DNA from: Nautilus pompilius | Taxonomy: Eukaryota; Mollusca; Cephalopoda; Nautilida; Nautilidae | NCBI GenBank assembly: GCA_018389105.1 | Contig: JACATO010001456.1 | Coordinates: forward strand, 172,632-236,631 | Length of the DNA stretch: 64,000 bases | Reading direction: 5' to 3' | Shown: in pieces, positions 48,580 to 59,860 of the stretch | Layout: every line of letters starts with the position of its first letter | How positions within the stretch are numbered: position 1 is the stretch's first letter | The notes under the pieces: generated by a model | The model's database searches: none | Told to the model about the DNA's origin: nothing | What the model saw: the letters and a program-made list of their open reading frames with translations, nothing else | Translations under genes and position numbers: made by a program

Positions 48580-48758
48580 GCGTCAGACAGAGAGCGAGAT
48601 AGACCATCAGTACTAGAGAGAGAGAGGAGATGACGTCAGTACAGAGAGCGAGATATGACCTCAGTAACTAGAGAGAGAGAGAGAGAGGGGGAGAGAGAGA
48701 GAGGAGAGAGAGAGAGAAGAGAGAGAGAGAGCTAAGAGAGAGTCGAGAGAGAGAGAAT
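48450..48758. repeat. (GA)n microsatellite with embedded TGACGTCA
   Basis: GA repeats are interrupted by ATGACGTCGGTAGT (48487), CGTCAGACAGAGAG (about 48582), GATGACGTCAGTACAGAGAG (48629) and a decayed ATGACCTCAGTA (48655). The phrase is the same as in the block at 15.97-16.28 kb. Confidence 0.9.
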
Positions 48759-49868
48759 CTGTCAATCACTCTCCGCTTTTATTTTCGCGTCTAAACATCC
48801 CAAAGGTAAAATTACACGCCAGGCTCTCTGTCTTTCAGTAGTAATGCCTCAGAGACACCCCCCAGATTATTGGGGATACACTACCAAGCAACCGTTAAAT
48901 CACGTTTCGTCACGCTCTTTCTATCACGTTTAGTTGATCTTACAACCCTGTTAACCCCTTCCCTCCCCTGGTACAATAACACGTACATGTATCATACGCC
49001 TAGCGCTAAACCAGCTCAAATCAGCTTTCTTTTACAGCTGTCCAAACTATAGAGTACCGATCTTCAGACTTCCACGTAGTTTATCATCTTCGGTCGGTCT
49101 CCCCCAAGGTATAATAACAGACAGATAGATTTGGCGGTGGCACCGTCGGGGAGACTCGGCCTCTTGTGTTTTCGTTTTTTCACTTCTAATAGCGAGCAGT
49201 GATTTTTCACATAAACAGCACTCCCCCCCCCCCGGTCCGGTCACGTGTCGTGTACTGTTGTTCAGCAAAAGACCCACCCCTGTCTCCCCTACCGTAACTG
49301 TAATCTTTACGCACCACGAGACTCCAGCACGTTCTTCATCCTGCTAAAACTCGAGAGAGTCTACCATGGAAGTCGTACCTTCCTGGAGACGAAGCCTCTA
49401 CACTGGTTACCACTGTTCTACAAGTAAACCGTCATCCCGATCAGCGCTTGGCTAGTGATCGTACCGCCTGCTGCTTAGTGTTCCTCTGAACGGTGTTCGA
49501 ACGAGAAGCAACTCTGATATTATTTACGGGATTGCAGCACAAGTCAAACTTTCCCGAAACCAGCTAGCTACAGGGCCTTCCATTTTCTAAATTTCCGTTA
49601 GTATAATTTCGTTCGCTAGTGAATAATTAATAGATGATATCGAAAGAATGACTAAACGTTAGAGTGAGCTATCGGTACATCGATTTCAGTGGTGGTAGAC
49701 ATTAAAAGGCAACCGGAGTATATCCGACAAGACGTACAAGGTGTGCTTAGATGTGGGTATGGAAGAGAAAAATGAATGCATGGGGTATCTACAACGAATG
49801 ATTATTTTCATAAACAGAGAAGAAAGAAAAACAAAACAGAATAAAAAAGGTGAGGGCTGGGTAAGAAC
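48759..49868. other. Unassigned DNA
   Basis: No gene supported. A nine-residue run LHWLPLFYK at about 49398 recalls the LHWLPV motif near the C-terminus of CR1/L2-type non-LTR retrotransposons but is too short to call. Confidence 0.4.
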
Positions 49869-49937
<69 letters not shown>

Positions 49938-50062
49938 GATTATTATTATTATATTATTATTATTTATTATTATTATTATTATATTAGTATTATATTATAT
50001 ATTATTATATGAGTATTATATTATTATTATTATTATTATTTATTATTATATTATATTATTAA
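49869..50062. repeat. (ATT)n microsatellite
   Basis: ATT trinucleotide repeat with occasional ATATT interruptions. The Leu/Ile/Tyr-rich open frame here is an artefact. Confidence 0.95.
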
Positions 50063-50115
50063 TTATCTCAATGCTTACATAACAAACAACATTAATACTC
50101 TGGTAAACTCTAGTA

Positions 50116-50622
50116 ATTTGCGAGAGAGAGGTGTGTGTGGGAGAGCCAGCGGGAGAGCCAGAGGGGAGTGTGTGTGGGAGAGAGCGATGGAGAGAGAGAC
50201 GGGGAGTGTGTGTGTGGGGAGAGAGAGAGAAGAAGAGAGCGAACGGGGAAGTGTGTGTGGGAGAGAGAGATGGAGAGAGAGAAAGGGGAAGTGTGTGTGG
50301 GAGAGCGAGAGATGGAGCGAGAGCGAGAGCTGGAGCGGCGCGCGAGGGAGCGCGAGCTGGACGAGAGCGAGACGAGGAAGATTGTGTGTGGGCGCGCAGC
50401 GCTCTGGCGCGGAGCCCGGGGCCGTGTGTTGGTGGGCCGGCCAGCGCGAGAGAGAAGGGGCCGTGTGTGTGTGGGAGCGAGAGATGGAGAGAGAGAAAGG
50501 GGCGTGTGTGGTGGGGGAGAGGCTGGAGAGAGCGCTGGGCGAGCGGGCGGCGTCAGCGCGCGAGCGAGCGCGCGAGCGTGAGAGCGAGAGAGAGAGCGCG
50601 AGCGAGAGCGCGCGAGCGGTTG
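50116..50622. repeat. Purine/GT compound repeat
   Basis: A phrase of GTGTGTGGGAGAGAGAGATGG then AGAGAGAAAGGGG type recurs about every 50-60 bp, becoming GC-rich (GCGCGAGCGAG) at its right end. Frames of 150-230 codons on both strands are artefacts. Confidence 0.9.
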
Positions 50623-52625
50623 TCTTTGCAAGTAATGAATAATGTTTCGATACGAAATGAAATAAATAAAAGCAGCGAACGAATTGAAATGTCCGTGGTA
50701 ACCGATCGAACTATAGGAAGGTAACAGCGCATTACCTTGTTCGTGGCTCTGTATCTGGAACATCAGCAAGGAGTCCACCGCCCGTCTCATTCGTCGGTAG
50801 GCGAGATACATAAGGACCGTGTGCGAACAAATCCAAGCGGTTTAAATATCGTCCTGCATAAATCAGCCTCTCCTCCAGCTATTGGCTTATTTCAGCGGAC
50901 GTCACAATGAGAAAAGTTGTGAAAGAAATCTAATCGCGAGCAAAGCCGGATTTCTTGAAATTCGAAGGTCTCCCCCAAGTCACTGCAGTCGATTTTATAT
51001 CCGTGCATCTTTTTGTTGCTTTTGTTATTGCTATCCACAGATCTGATAAGTATGGACTTTACAACAAGTGTATTAGACATTGAAATTCACGGTTCGGTGT
51101 AAACCAGTGAAGAAAGCTAGCTAACTACTGAAGATGTGGTTAATAGTTACAGTTATAGTTTTTCCTTCAGACTATAAATATTAACAACAGGTCATCCATC
51201 CGCTCTTCTTTCGGTTATCTGCTCTCAAGTTTCGTTTTGCAGCCGTGAAACTGAACATTACATTACTTTACCGTATTCCCAGGGCTTTGGTTTGTTTTTT
51301 ATTTCTTTTCTTTTTTTTTTTTTTTTGTTGTCCCATCTCTTCAGGATCCTCGGTAATTTTTGCCAGCCAGACTTCTCGCGAGTATGGAAGCAGCAACTCG
51401 CTGACGTCGCGTCACCGTCGGCCATCTTGGGAGACGTATTCTACTAAGATGGCAGACGTTCGTGAACACGAACTACTTACTTATGGCGAAGCGTGTTAAC
51501 CCGCGAGACCCCCGATACAAACAAATATATCGGACAGAAATGATCGAAACTGAACGAACTCATTGAGAAAATCCAATGGAGTTGAAATGTTGACTTATTG
51601 GCCATGTTTCCTACCCCAGACGTTATGAACTACTCGGTTTATACAACAAGCCAACACAAAAATACGAATCTTCAGGATTAAGTTAATCATATATATATAA
51701 CAAGATAATCTTTAGTATATATTCTATAATTCATATTTACAAAAAAAAAAGAGGAAACTATTTAAAGCTTCAAGTGTAATGAAGAAACACGAAATGAATT
51801 TTCGCCATTAAGTCTTGGTAAATCTTCATCTGTAACACGAACCGGTGACTTCTCCAAAAGTGGCCAGAATGGATTCTGTATTTTTTCTCGATCTTATCGA
51901 TTATCACCGCTTCAGGTGTCTCTCGGTCACTTTCCGAGTGTGAGCTGGTCTTTCTCAGTGTAGAATTACACTTGGAAGTCGACAAAACTATGCTTTATTA
52001 CGGTCAGTTCTAACACCCATAAATTAAACAGCGCACGGGAATTGTTTTTAATCACCTAATAAACATGTACCGGCTTAGCTTATGGCATTAGATCGAGTTA
52101 ATAACTTTATCTTGTTTCACTTCCTTCACCAGGTACGACTGTATGTCTATAAATATGGCCGACAGTCTTTTGTGACGTCACGTAAGAAGACCCTTTAATA
52201 ATTATTCCTCAGATAAGAAAACTCTTTTCTGAACCTGCAGCAGACAGTAGAAATGAAGTGCGGGATACACTGAGGCTAGTCGTCAGAGATAAGCTGATAT
52301 AGTAGCATTAATTCCTAATTAAACATAGTTGCGATATAACAGACGTTATGTGATATATAGGGCAAAGCCCTCAACGTTAAGTATAGCTCATTTATACGTT
52401 ACACTAGGAACTAATGGTACTGTGTCACAGCCAGCCTCGGTCTCCCTGACAGTAATCAAAGAGTGAAGAAACTCCATAAAATGTTTATAACCCTTTTCTG
52501 AAGCATAAAGATGAATACTTTATTAAAACTAAATTTCCAACCATTTATATCAATTTAATATTTGCTCTGCATTCAAAGTTTTTTTTTAAATCTTTGTTTT
52601 ATTTATTTTTCCGCTCTCTAGTATT
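50623..52625. other. Unassigned DNA around a promoter-like core
   Basis: No gene supported outside the motif cluster at 51.37-51.46 kb. A TGACGTCACG site lies at about 52173, near AATATGGCCGACAG. Confidence 0.4.
51371..51456. promoter_or_regulatory. Candidate bidirectional CpG promoter (BANP, CRE, paired YY1 motifs)
   Basis: Within 85 bp there are TCTCGCGAG (51374-51382, the BANP/TCTCGCGAGA-type element), TGACGTCG (51402-51409, CRE-like) and two inverted AAGATGGC YY1-type sites (minus 51428-51421, plus 51446-51453). Each YY1 site supplies an ATG. The plus frame is MADVREHELLTYGEAC (then stop). The minus frame starts MADGDATSASCCFHTREKSG. Such a mirrored layout is typical of divergent housekeeping promoters. 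I could not follow an exon either way. Confidence 0.4.
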
Positions 52626-53160
52626 CTTTCATGTATGTGTATGAGTGTACGTGTGTGTGAGTACGTGTGTGTGAGTGTGTGTGTACGTCTGTTGTAGGTG
52701 GGTATGAATACGTTGTGTGTGTGTGTGTGTGTGAGTAGTGTGTGTGAGTGTGTGTGTGTACGTCTGTTGTAGGTGTGGTTTGAATACGTGTGTGTGTGAG
52801 TACGTGTGTGTGAGTGTGTGTTGTACGTCTGTTGTAGGTGGGTATGAATACGTGTGTGTGGTGTGTGTGTGTGTGTGAGTACGTGTGTGTGAGTGTGTGT
52901 GTACGTCTGTTGTAGGTGGGTATGAATACGTGTGTGTGTGTGTGTGTGTGAGTACGTGTGTGAGTGGTGTGTGTCCGTCTGTTGTAGGTGGGTATGAATA
53001 CGTGTGTGGTGTGTGTGAGTACGTGTGTGTGAGTGTGTGTGTACGTCTGTTGTAGGTGGGTATGAATACGTGTGTGTGTGAGTACGTGTGTGTGAGTGTG
53101 TGTGTACGTCTGTTGTAGGTGGGTATGAATACGTGTGTGAGTGCGGTGTGAAAGGGCGTG
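52626..53160. repeat. (GT)n-rich minisatellite, seven units
   Basis: Seven units of about 64-77 bp share GTCTGTTGTAGGTGGGTATG and AATACGTGTG, separated by GTGTGTGAGTACGTGTG stretches of varying length. Unit landmarks (GTCTGTTGTAGG) lie near 52687, 52761, 52827, 52905, 52977, 53046 and 53109. The Thr/His-rich minus frame is an artefact. Confidence 0.9.
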
Positions 53161-53989
53161 CATTAGATCTATACTGACAGAGTAGAATCCGTACTAGTCA
53201 GTTATTCCACGATGGCACCACCAGACGGTTAGTTTAGCTTGCGCTTACTCCTAAGATTACAAACACACCTACGCAACGTTTTATTGGAATATTGTTATAT
53301 CTGACTTCTGCTGATAATTCGTCATAGCCGAGAAACATAAACTTGCGCCATACAATATCATCAGGAAAAAGTAGTTAGAAGAATATTTTATTTCGATGCG
53401 ATGGATATAAATTCGGCTACGCTGATTTATTGGGCTTTCTCCTACACAAGAGTTTAGCGGAAACAGGTGGCATCTCTTGGCTGGCTCGCATCTTGACCAC
53501 TACTCAACAGCTGCCATCTTGCTTGATCACCAAGGCTGGCACGCCCCCTACCCCATTCTCTCTCTTCAGCTCCACTGCTGTTTGATGTCCCTAGAGCCTG
53601 GATGTCAGCACAGGGATTCGTCTGGAGAAAGAAAAAGGAACAGAAACGAGTAATACCGTGTGAAGACAAACTCTAGTACAAAATGAACAATCCACGCCGG
53701 GCCATGCAGCGGAGACATGCTGCTAAAGACCCCCTTTTTTTGATTTTGGGAGGAAATAACCACGAAATCTACTTATCACGTCTAGTGTGGTGTCTTATAC
53801 GTTTTCCTTGCTCGTTCATATAACATTTAGATAAATTTTAATCTTGCTTGAATCCCACTTGTTAGTGTAAACATCGGAGAGGCTTTCATCTTGAACCCGT
53901 GAATCGAGATCGGTATTGATGCTGATCGTTTGTTAATTTAAGGGCAGTGTAGAAACTTGTCCTATCGCAGTTGTTCTTAGCACTCCCAA
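53161..53989. other. Unassigned DNA
   Basis: No gene seen. One 71-codon minus frame shows no motif. Confidence 0.45.
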
Positions 53990-54951
53990 GCTTTGCCAAC
54001 AACCCTCTTCTGAGGGAAGTAGAAAGTTTCTCTGCTATGATGAAAGAATTTTTTTAAGTCCCTCAACCGCCTGATATCCGAGTGCAATGATAAATTCTGG
54101 ATTCATCTCCTCCAAGAAAGATATAAACCTTTCATGTCTGTGAGATTTGTTTCCGCCTCTTATAGTGTTTACTATTCTGAAAACACTGCCCACGATACTG
54201 TTGATCTTAAACAATTTCTTACATAGCCCTTTCTGGTGTACAATGCAATGATGAGTCACAAAAATCCTCTCTATTCCGTTTAAGCAATTGACGAATTCCG
54301 TTTTGTTGCTAGTCATTGCTCTCGCACCATCAGTCATAATGAATGGACACTTCTGACATCCCCTTACTCATTTACAACAGAGACAAATGCTGCCAAAATT
54401 CCAGTTCCCTTTTCACTGCCATTCAGTGGCTGGACTCTGTTAAGGTTTTTAACACACTAAGGAGTCTTCATCACTAGTGTGGATGAAGATCAGCATTTGG
54501 CTGATGTCACTGACAGCCTTAATATTTAATAACTAATAACTCGTGAAAAGTATTTGCATTTCTGAAAGATAGATTTAAGTTTGGAATAATAAAAAAAAAA
54601 CCTATCCATTCATTTCACTTACTCTCCTTACCCCATTTCTGGTAATCTCTCAGAGTGTCCGACTTGTCTTGTCCTCCAAACGCACTCGCCACACTGGCTG
54701 CAAACAGTTTCATAACATCCTTGTCTCTGAACGATTTTTAACTTTCACTAACTCAAGAGAGACCTTATCGCTTAATGCAGCAAAGATTTCAGCTTTAACC
54801 CTTGAAAACCTAGTGGCATTTTCGTTTTCTCGCGCTTGCTTTTCAAGTTATTCAAAACATCAGCCTGTAGTTCTTCCAAATGTTGGTCATACTTCGGCTT
54901 GTGAAGTGTATCGTACCGCCTTTTTATGTTGTAATCCTTTGGTGCAGCCAT
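53990..54951 (-). pseudogene. hAT-type (GTF2IRD2/ZBED-like) transposase fossil
   Basis: Reading down from about 54951, MAAPKDYNIKRRYDTLHKPKYDQHLEELQ corresponds to the BED-finger tail (YNxxRHYxxKHxxKY) of hAT-type transposases related to GTF2IRD2. After frameshifts, VSDISQMLIFIHTSDEDSLV and then LNGSEKGTGILAAFVSVVNE precede an open stretch from 54337: MTDGARAMTSNK, THHCIVHQKGLCKKLFK, VFRIVNTIRGGN and RFISFLEEM. TDGARAM carries the family's catalytic aspartate and HCIVHQ the conserved CxxH region. The third acid and the dimerisation domain are absent. Several frameshifts and a truncated 3' part make it dead. The host could have kept the 100-codon open part by chance. Confidence 0.65.
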
Positions 54952-54977
54952 AAATTAAAAGCACAAAAAACACAACA

Positions 54978-55046
54978 CGAGCTCTCTCTCTCCTCTCCTC
55001 TCTCTCTCTCCTCTCTCCTCTCTCCTCTCTCTCTCTCTCTCTCCTC
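54978..55046. repeat. (CT)n microsatellite
   Basis: CTCTCTCC-type repeat immediately upstream of the hAT fossil on its coding strand. Confidence 0.95.
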
Positions 55047-57185
55047 CGCCTTCTAATAAAGAAAACGTGTTCTTCCCAGTTCAGGGCCGTCACTGTAGCA
55101 AGTCAACTGAACTGTTTTTGGTCACTAATTAAGTTTCACAAGCGTGTATAGCAGCTCACCACAGAGTCTGACGCAGGCTGGCTGATGCCAGAATCTGCTA
55201 GAGATGTCACAAACCTATAGGCATAAAGTCATAAGGCGTAAATATTAAAATATTTTCGAGATGGTCAGCCTAAATAAACCTTTTTTTTCCCAAAATTTTG
55301 TTAAATTTCAAAAAAATACTTTAAACTAATGTATTTACCTCCAAATTTCGTCAGGTATCCTTTGGAGTGTACAGAATTCAGCATTTATTTTAGATTGGAC
55401 CCATGTGCTTTTTATATACTCTGGAGCTACATTTTCTCATATGTGTCGAATCTCTGAAACAAAGTTCGTCGGTGTGTATTATGGAACGATAAAAGAAGCC
55501 ATTTTCACATAATTCTATTTTATGGCTTATATTCCTCAATAATCTTGGTCCAATGGTTCGAAAGAGTTGACACCACCATAAAATCGGTACGGGTTGTCGA
55601 GAAAATATTCAGGTACTGCCAGCCAAAGATTGATGTATAATATTACCGAATATCTCTCACCATTAATATTAGAATCTACGTTACGTAGCGGCAACAACAT
55701 GCGGAGAAATGCATCTTCCAATCATAACGGAGACCCTTCCTTCTTTGATATGACGAACGCCTGCTTACGGGGACATTCCTCGTCGGCCAAGGTCCTGAAA
55801 AATTTTCCACAAATTCCAGATTCGCGAGTGTACTCAAAACACTACGAATAGTACTTTACAGTATCTCCCCATCTTGGCAATTCTCGCATTGTTATATCTT
55901 TTATACCTTAAACGCGCATTTACTTCCTTAACTAGGGAATTTAGCTCCACCGATTTCCAACTCATTTCCCAAAATGACGACTTGGAATTCCGGATTTCTG
56001 TTCCCTAACCGCACTTAAAGCTGTCGACAGTCAGATGGCTTTAGCGCCACGGGGGGGCTGTCACGGTGGGAGATCAAACATTGAAGAGTTAATTAGATAT
56101 GACAGTTTGAGTTCAGACAGATTCTGTTTTTCTTTTTCGGCCCTTTTTAAAATGTCTAAATACGATTGTCACTTGACTGTTCAAGGCGTCAGAAGATACA
56201 TCCGACCGGGTGGGGAATTTATCCTTATTGAAAACGATCTTCATTTAACAAGATCTCCAACCACCTTCATGCAGCCCGTAGCACTTCGGCTGCTGGTCTG
56301 GTATGAAGACCTCGGGCAGATTACCGCCGCTGTTCGTTTACCAGCTGCTACCCAGTTTCTTCTTCCCAAAACTCCAACTGCGGAGCCCCCCAAACCATGC
56401 CAGTGCGAGTAATTGTTAACCCCAGTAGCAAATTCTCGAAGGTTTTTTAACCGAGAAAAGAACAACTTCGCGCTGCTGCCCACGATACAGATTCGCACGG
56501 ACCTACCGTCGAGACCCACTCCACATTTTCTCTCGTGCACTCTCCTCACTCGACGCCGTCGTGGTCAGGCCGCTAGAGGGAGCGACGTGAAGTGGGCCGC
56601 CTGCCGACCGTCATCGTCACTAATAGGCGCAAAGAGTCCTTCTGATCGCACAGCGCACCAAACCCATCTACAGAAAGCAACCATTTATAAGCGTTACGAC
56701 CATGAAACAGTTTAAGTATTACAGTCTTAATAATGGAACCCACCTGTGCCCGGCTTTCTTTAATCCAATAACAACAGACGAATAATGCCTGTCTACTCAG
56801 GCAGGGAGCGTAGAAGAGATTGCCATTAGGAGAGTCTACCCCTCAGTAAGCCCACTTATGGCATGATACTATGCTGCGCAAATCACTTAACAGTGAACTT
56901 AGATGTAGTACATGGTATTCTATTATATATGCATAATAGTTTAGCTTGGTAAGGAGATAGCGAACCAGATACCAAGAAAGTAAAGTCTTTATATATAAAA
57001 TTTACTGAAGAATCTTTAGCCTTTTTAAAATCCAGAAATAACACAGAACGTTAAGTTATCTTTACTGATAACATAGATGACTTAAAAACCACCTTTACGT
57101 CACCTTAAACGTGAAGTATAATATGTATCATGATTTTTTCCGGTTATTAAAAGAAAAGGGCCTGTTGTGCAGCGTGAAAAAAAAA
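55047..57185. other. Unassigned DNA
   Basis: No gene supported. The 125-codon frame at 56035-56412 and the overlapping ones at 56241-56715 have no recognisable motif and overlap each other on both strands. They may reflect a GC-rich patch. Confidence 0.4.
56566..56583 (+). promoter_or_regulatory. CTCF-like binding motif
   Basis: CAGGCCGCTAGAGGGAGC fits the vertebrate-type CTCF core (CCxSYAGRKGGCRS) at most positions. Confidence 0.35.
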
Positions 57186-57612
57186 ATTGTATGTATACAC
57201 TACCGTTCAAAAGAAATCAAAATTTATAGAAATATTTTAAAATTGTATGTATACACTACCGTTCAAAAGAAATCAAAATTTATAGAAATATTTTAAAATT
57301 GTATGTATACACTACCGTTCAAAAGAAATAAAAATTTATAGAAATATTTTAAAATTGTATGTATACACTACCGTTCAAAAGAAATCAAAATTTATAGAAA
57401 TATTTTAAAATTGTATGTATACACTACCGTTCAAATGACTATAGAAATATTTTAAAATTGTATGTATACACTACCGTTCAAAAGAAATCAAAATTTATAG
57501 AAATATTTTAAAATTGTATGTATACACTACCGTTCAAATGACTATAGAAATATTTTAAAATTGTATGTATACACTACCGTTCAAAAGAAATAAAAATTTA
57601 TAGAAAAATTTT
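57186..57612. repeat. 56/47-bp minisatellite with Tc1-end-like motif
   Basis: Eight units start at 57186, 57242, 57298, 57354, 57410, 57457, 57513 and 57560. Six are about 56 bp (ATTGTATGTATACACTACCG, TTCAAAAGAAATCAAAATTT, ATAGAAATATTTTAAA). Two (57410 and 57513) are 47 bp because the middle reads TCAAATGACTATAG. In the second half long and short units alternate (103-bp period). TACACTACCGTTCAAAAG resembles the terminal sequence of some Tc1/mariner elements. Confidence 0.95.
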
Positions 57613-57876
57613 CAATTTTAACGGATATTATAATACAAATATTAGTACTGGGAATAATTAGAGTAACAGAAAAAAAGAAACACGTGATATAAAATACCAA
57701 TAACACGTGATAAAATCTATCTCATGTGTCACGAATGAAATGCACCAAACTACAGTCATGTATTGTTATAGTGCGCTGTGATTGGTTGTCAGGAAAGCAA
57801 TCGGGAAGTGACGCATCCGTCTACAGAAGAAGTATACAAGTATAGGCAGAGATATTATTGCAGTGTGGTGAATATT

Positions 57877-58408
57877 ATGTCTCTTGGTAAGGAAATATCT
57901 CATGACAAGCGTATAGATACCAAAGTCTTAGCTAGTGAAGGCTATTCCATGCGGCGGGTTGCAGCCCGACTTCATGCTTCAGGAGGAGCTACATACAAGA
58001 CTCTGAGGAGGATGCTGGAAACTGGTACTGCTGATAGTAGATACGGTCGACGAAGAAAACCCAAGCTCTCCTAAGTTGGTGGTAAGTATCTCAAAGGATG
58101 TTCTCTACCTGATAGATGGCCGACAGGTAGAGATCTTGCGAAATTACAGGTGCTAAAGTTTCTAGTGAGATATAGTCTCAATGGAAGTGTGACTAGTTTC
58201 CCAAAAATCTTAACTGGGGAGAGGCAACTAAACGGCACGACTGAAATCGGCAACAGAAATGAAGCAGTGAGATGACCAAACCTGGAAGAATGTGCTTTTC
58301 ACGGAGGCGTTTCAAGTTGAAACCATTTGGTGAAGTCTAGGGGGCGTTATAATAGCTAATGTACAAAAGCTACAAGCTACAGTGAAGCAGAGGGGGGAAA
58401 TAGATTAC
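57877..58408 (+). pseudogene. Tc1-like transposase, 5' part
   Basis: An open start gives MSLGKEISHDKRIDTKVLAS, then EGYSMRRVAARLHASGGATY and KTLRRMLETGTADSRYGRRR: the paired HTH DNA-binding head and basic GRRR linker of a Tc1 transposase. A stop at 58072-58074 ends this frame. Later frames give WKNVLFTEAFQVET (the family's WxxVLWSDE-F segment, with the catalytic DE changed to EA) and VQKLQATVKQRGE just before the insertion. The first catalytic aspartate is therefore not intact. Confidence 0.65.
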
Positions 58409-58410
58409 TA

Positions 58411-59450
58411 TCAGGTCGTTACAAAAGTTTTGTCAGTTTTTATAAATTAACTTGAGGTTCATTTTTTGCATGCTTATGAAGGTGTACGTATATAAGTTAT
58501 ATATCGTTTTGTAGCGTGTGCTTTGGCATATATTGCACAAAACCCACCTTTTTGAAAATTATAAAATATATATTTGTTTCAAGGTTCTGAGTGAAGCATG
58601 GGTAGAAAAGATTTTCGTGCCATTCTACTTCACGAGTTCAAACTGGGCCACAAGGCGAGAAAGAAAACTGGTGACGTTAAGCAGGAATGGGGCGAGGACA
58701 GGGCGAATGAGCGGACAGTACAGCGATGGTTTGCAAAGTTTCGATCAGGAGATGTGAGCCTCGAAGATAAGGAGCATAGCGGACGTCCTTCCAGCTGTGA
58801 TGGAAGTTACTGTCTGAAAGCCTCAGTTGAAGCCGATCCAAGAAAAACAGTGCGATAAATTGCTGAAAGTTTGACGTAAATAATGCAACTGTTTCCCGGT
58901 ATCTGGACTCAAGTGGGTGCCTCATCAGTTGAATGAAGAACAACAAAATCGTCGATAGGAGATCTTCCCTTCGCTTGTCATAAGAAACGAAAACCATCGC
59001 AGCTGAAAGGTACTGTAGTGAATTAAACGTTGTTCATCAGAAACTCTCCCACAGCCAGCAATGGTGAATCGAAGAGGCCCAATCCTGCTCCACGACGATG
59101 CTCGTCCCCATGACTCTTCAGAAACTGAACACGTTGGGGTACCAAGTTCTCCCTCACCCAACCTATTCACCAGACCTTTCTCCCACAGAATACTACCTTT
59201 TCAAACACCTCGACAGCTTCCTCCATATGAAATCCTTCTCCAACCAGCAGCAATTTAAACTGCCTTCCAACAGTTTATCTATTCCAGAAATCCAGATTTT
59301 TTAGAAAATTGTATAAATGAGCCTGTAACTCGTTGGCAGAAGTGTGTTGGTTGTAACAGAACTTACTTTGATTGATAAACTTCACGTTCAGCAGCGATGG
59401 AAGTCTCACTGTTTCGGTAAAAAGCCAACAAGACTTTTACAACAACCTAA
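58411..59450 (+). mobile_element. mariner element nested in the Tc1 copy
   Basis: The inverted ends are TCAGGTCGTTACAAAAGTTT (from 58411) and, on the opposite strand, TTAGGTTGTTGTAAAAGTCT (from 59450). They match at 15 of 20 bases, and TA is duplicated at 58409-58410 and 59451-59452. The total length, 1,040 bp, is short for a mariner (about 1.3 kb) because the middle of the transposase gene is deleted. Confidence 0.85.
58598..59365 (+). pseudogene. mariner transposase, internally deleted and frameshifted
   Basis: The head reads MGRKDFRAILLHEFKLGHKA, then NERTVQRWFAKFRSGDVSLE and DKEHSGRPSS. This is the mariner HTH region with the WFxxFxxGDxxLEDxxxxGRP linker; a stop follows at about 58856. 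The catalytic core resumes with LLHDDARPH (59085, second aspartate). After a one-base shift it continues QKLNTLGYQVLPHPTYSPDL and then SPTEYYLFKHLD (third aspartate in YSPD, as in DD34D elements), ending near RWQKCVGC and YFD. The middle, including the first catalytic aspartate, is deleted (roughly 270 bp). Not functional. Confidence 0.8.
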
Positions 59451-59452
59451 TA

Positions 59453-59860
59453 TAAGTGTATAGTGTGTGGTTGCTAATCAGATAAGGGTGTTCCGGATTT
59501 GCACAGATTCAAAGGCATAGCTACTGCAGACAGGTACAGGCAATTTCTTATCAATAATATATAATTTGTTCAGCAAGAAATATCGTTGGATGGGGGATAC
59601 GTGTTTCAACGTGACAGTGATCACAAGCGTACAGCCAGTGTGGTGGGAAACCAACTGGCGCGTGAAGAAGCCAAGATGCCTCTCGATCTGCGCAAAACCC
59701 CGATACAAAATCGTTGAGGCTCTGTGGAGTTATACGGCTGAGCGAGTCAAACGGCGACCAGACACCTGGATGGATTGCGAAAAGTACCCCAAGAAATGTG
59801 AAACAACATTGCGCAGTGACACATCGATAGCCTATAGGGGAACGTAAAAACAAGATGGTG
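59453..59860 (+). pseudogene. Tc1-like transposase, 3' part
   Basis: Frames give RICTDSKA and FQRDSDHKRTASVVGNQLAR (the Tc1 segment FQQDxDPKHTAxxVxxxL with the second catalytic aspartate). A degraded proline-rich PDLNPIE segment follows, then EALWSYTAERVKRRPDT (ENLWSxLKxxVKxRxPT type). The third acid is not recognisable. The same region is kept in copy 2 at 47.54 kb. Confidence 0.6.

Noticed and set aside
49380-49427. LHWLPLFYK as a CR1/L2 retrotransposon remnant
   Set aside because: Only nine residues match, and the upstream reading shows no supporting reverse transcriptase motif.
50110-50811. A 233-codon minus frame and 174/197-codon plus frames
   Set aside because: Product of the GA/GT compound repeat. 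The Ser/Arg/His-rich composition simply mirrors the repeat.
52618-53163. 181-codon Thr/His-rich minus frame
   Set aside because: Entirely within the GT minisatellite.
56035-56412. 125-codon plus frame as a gene
   Set aside because: No recognisable domain, and it overlaps a 102-codon minus frame and a 100-codon plus frame in the same GC-rich patch.
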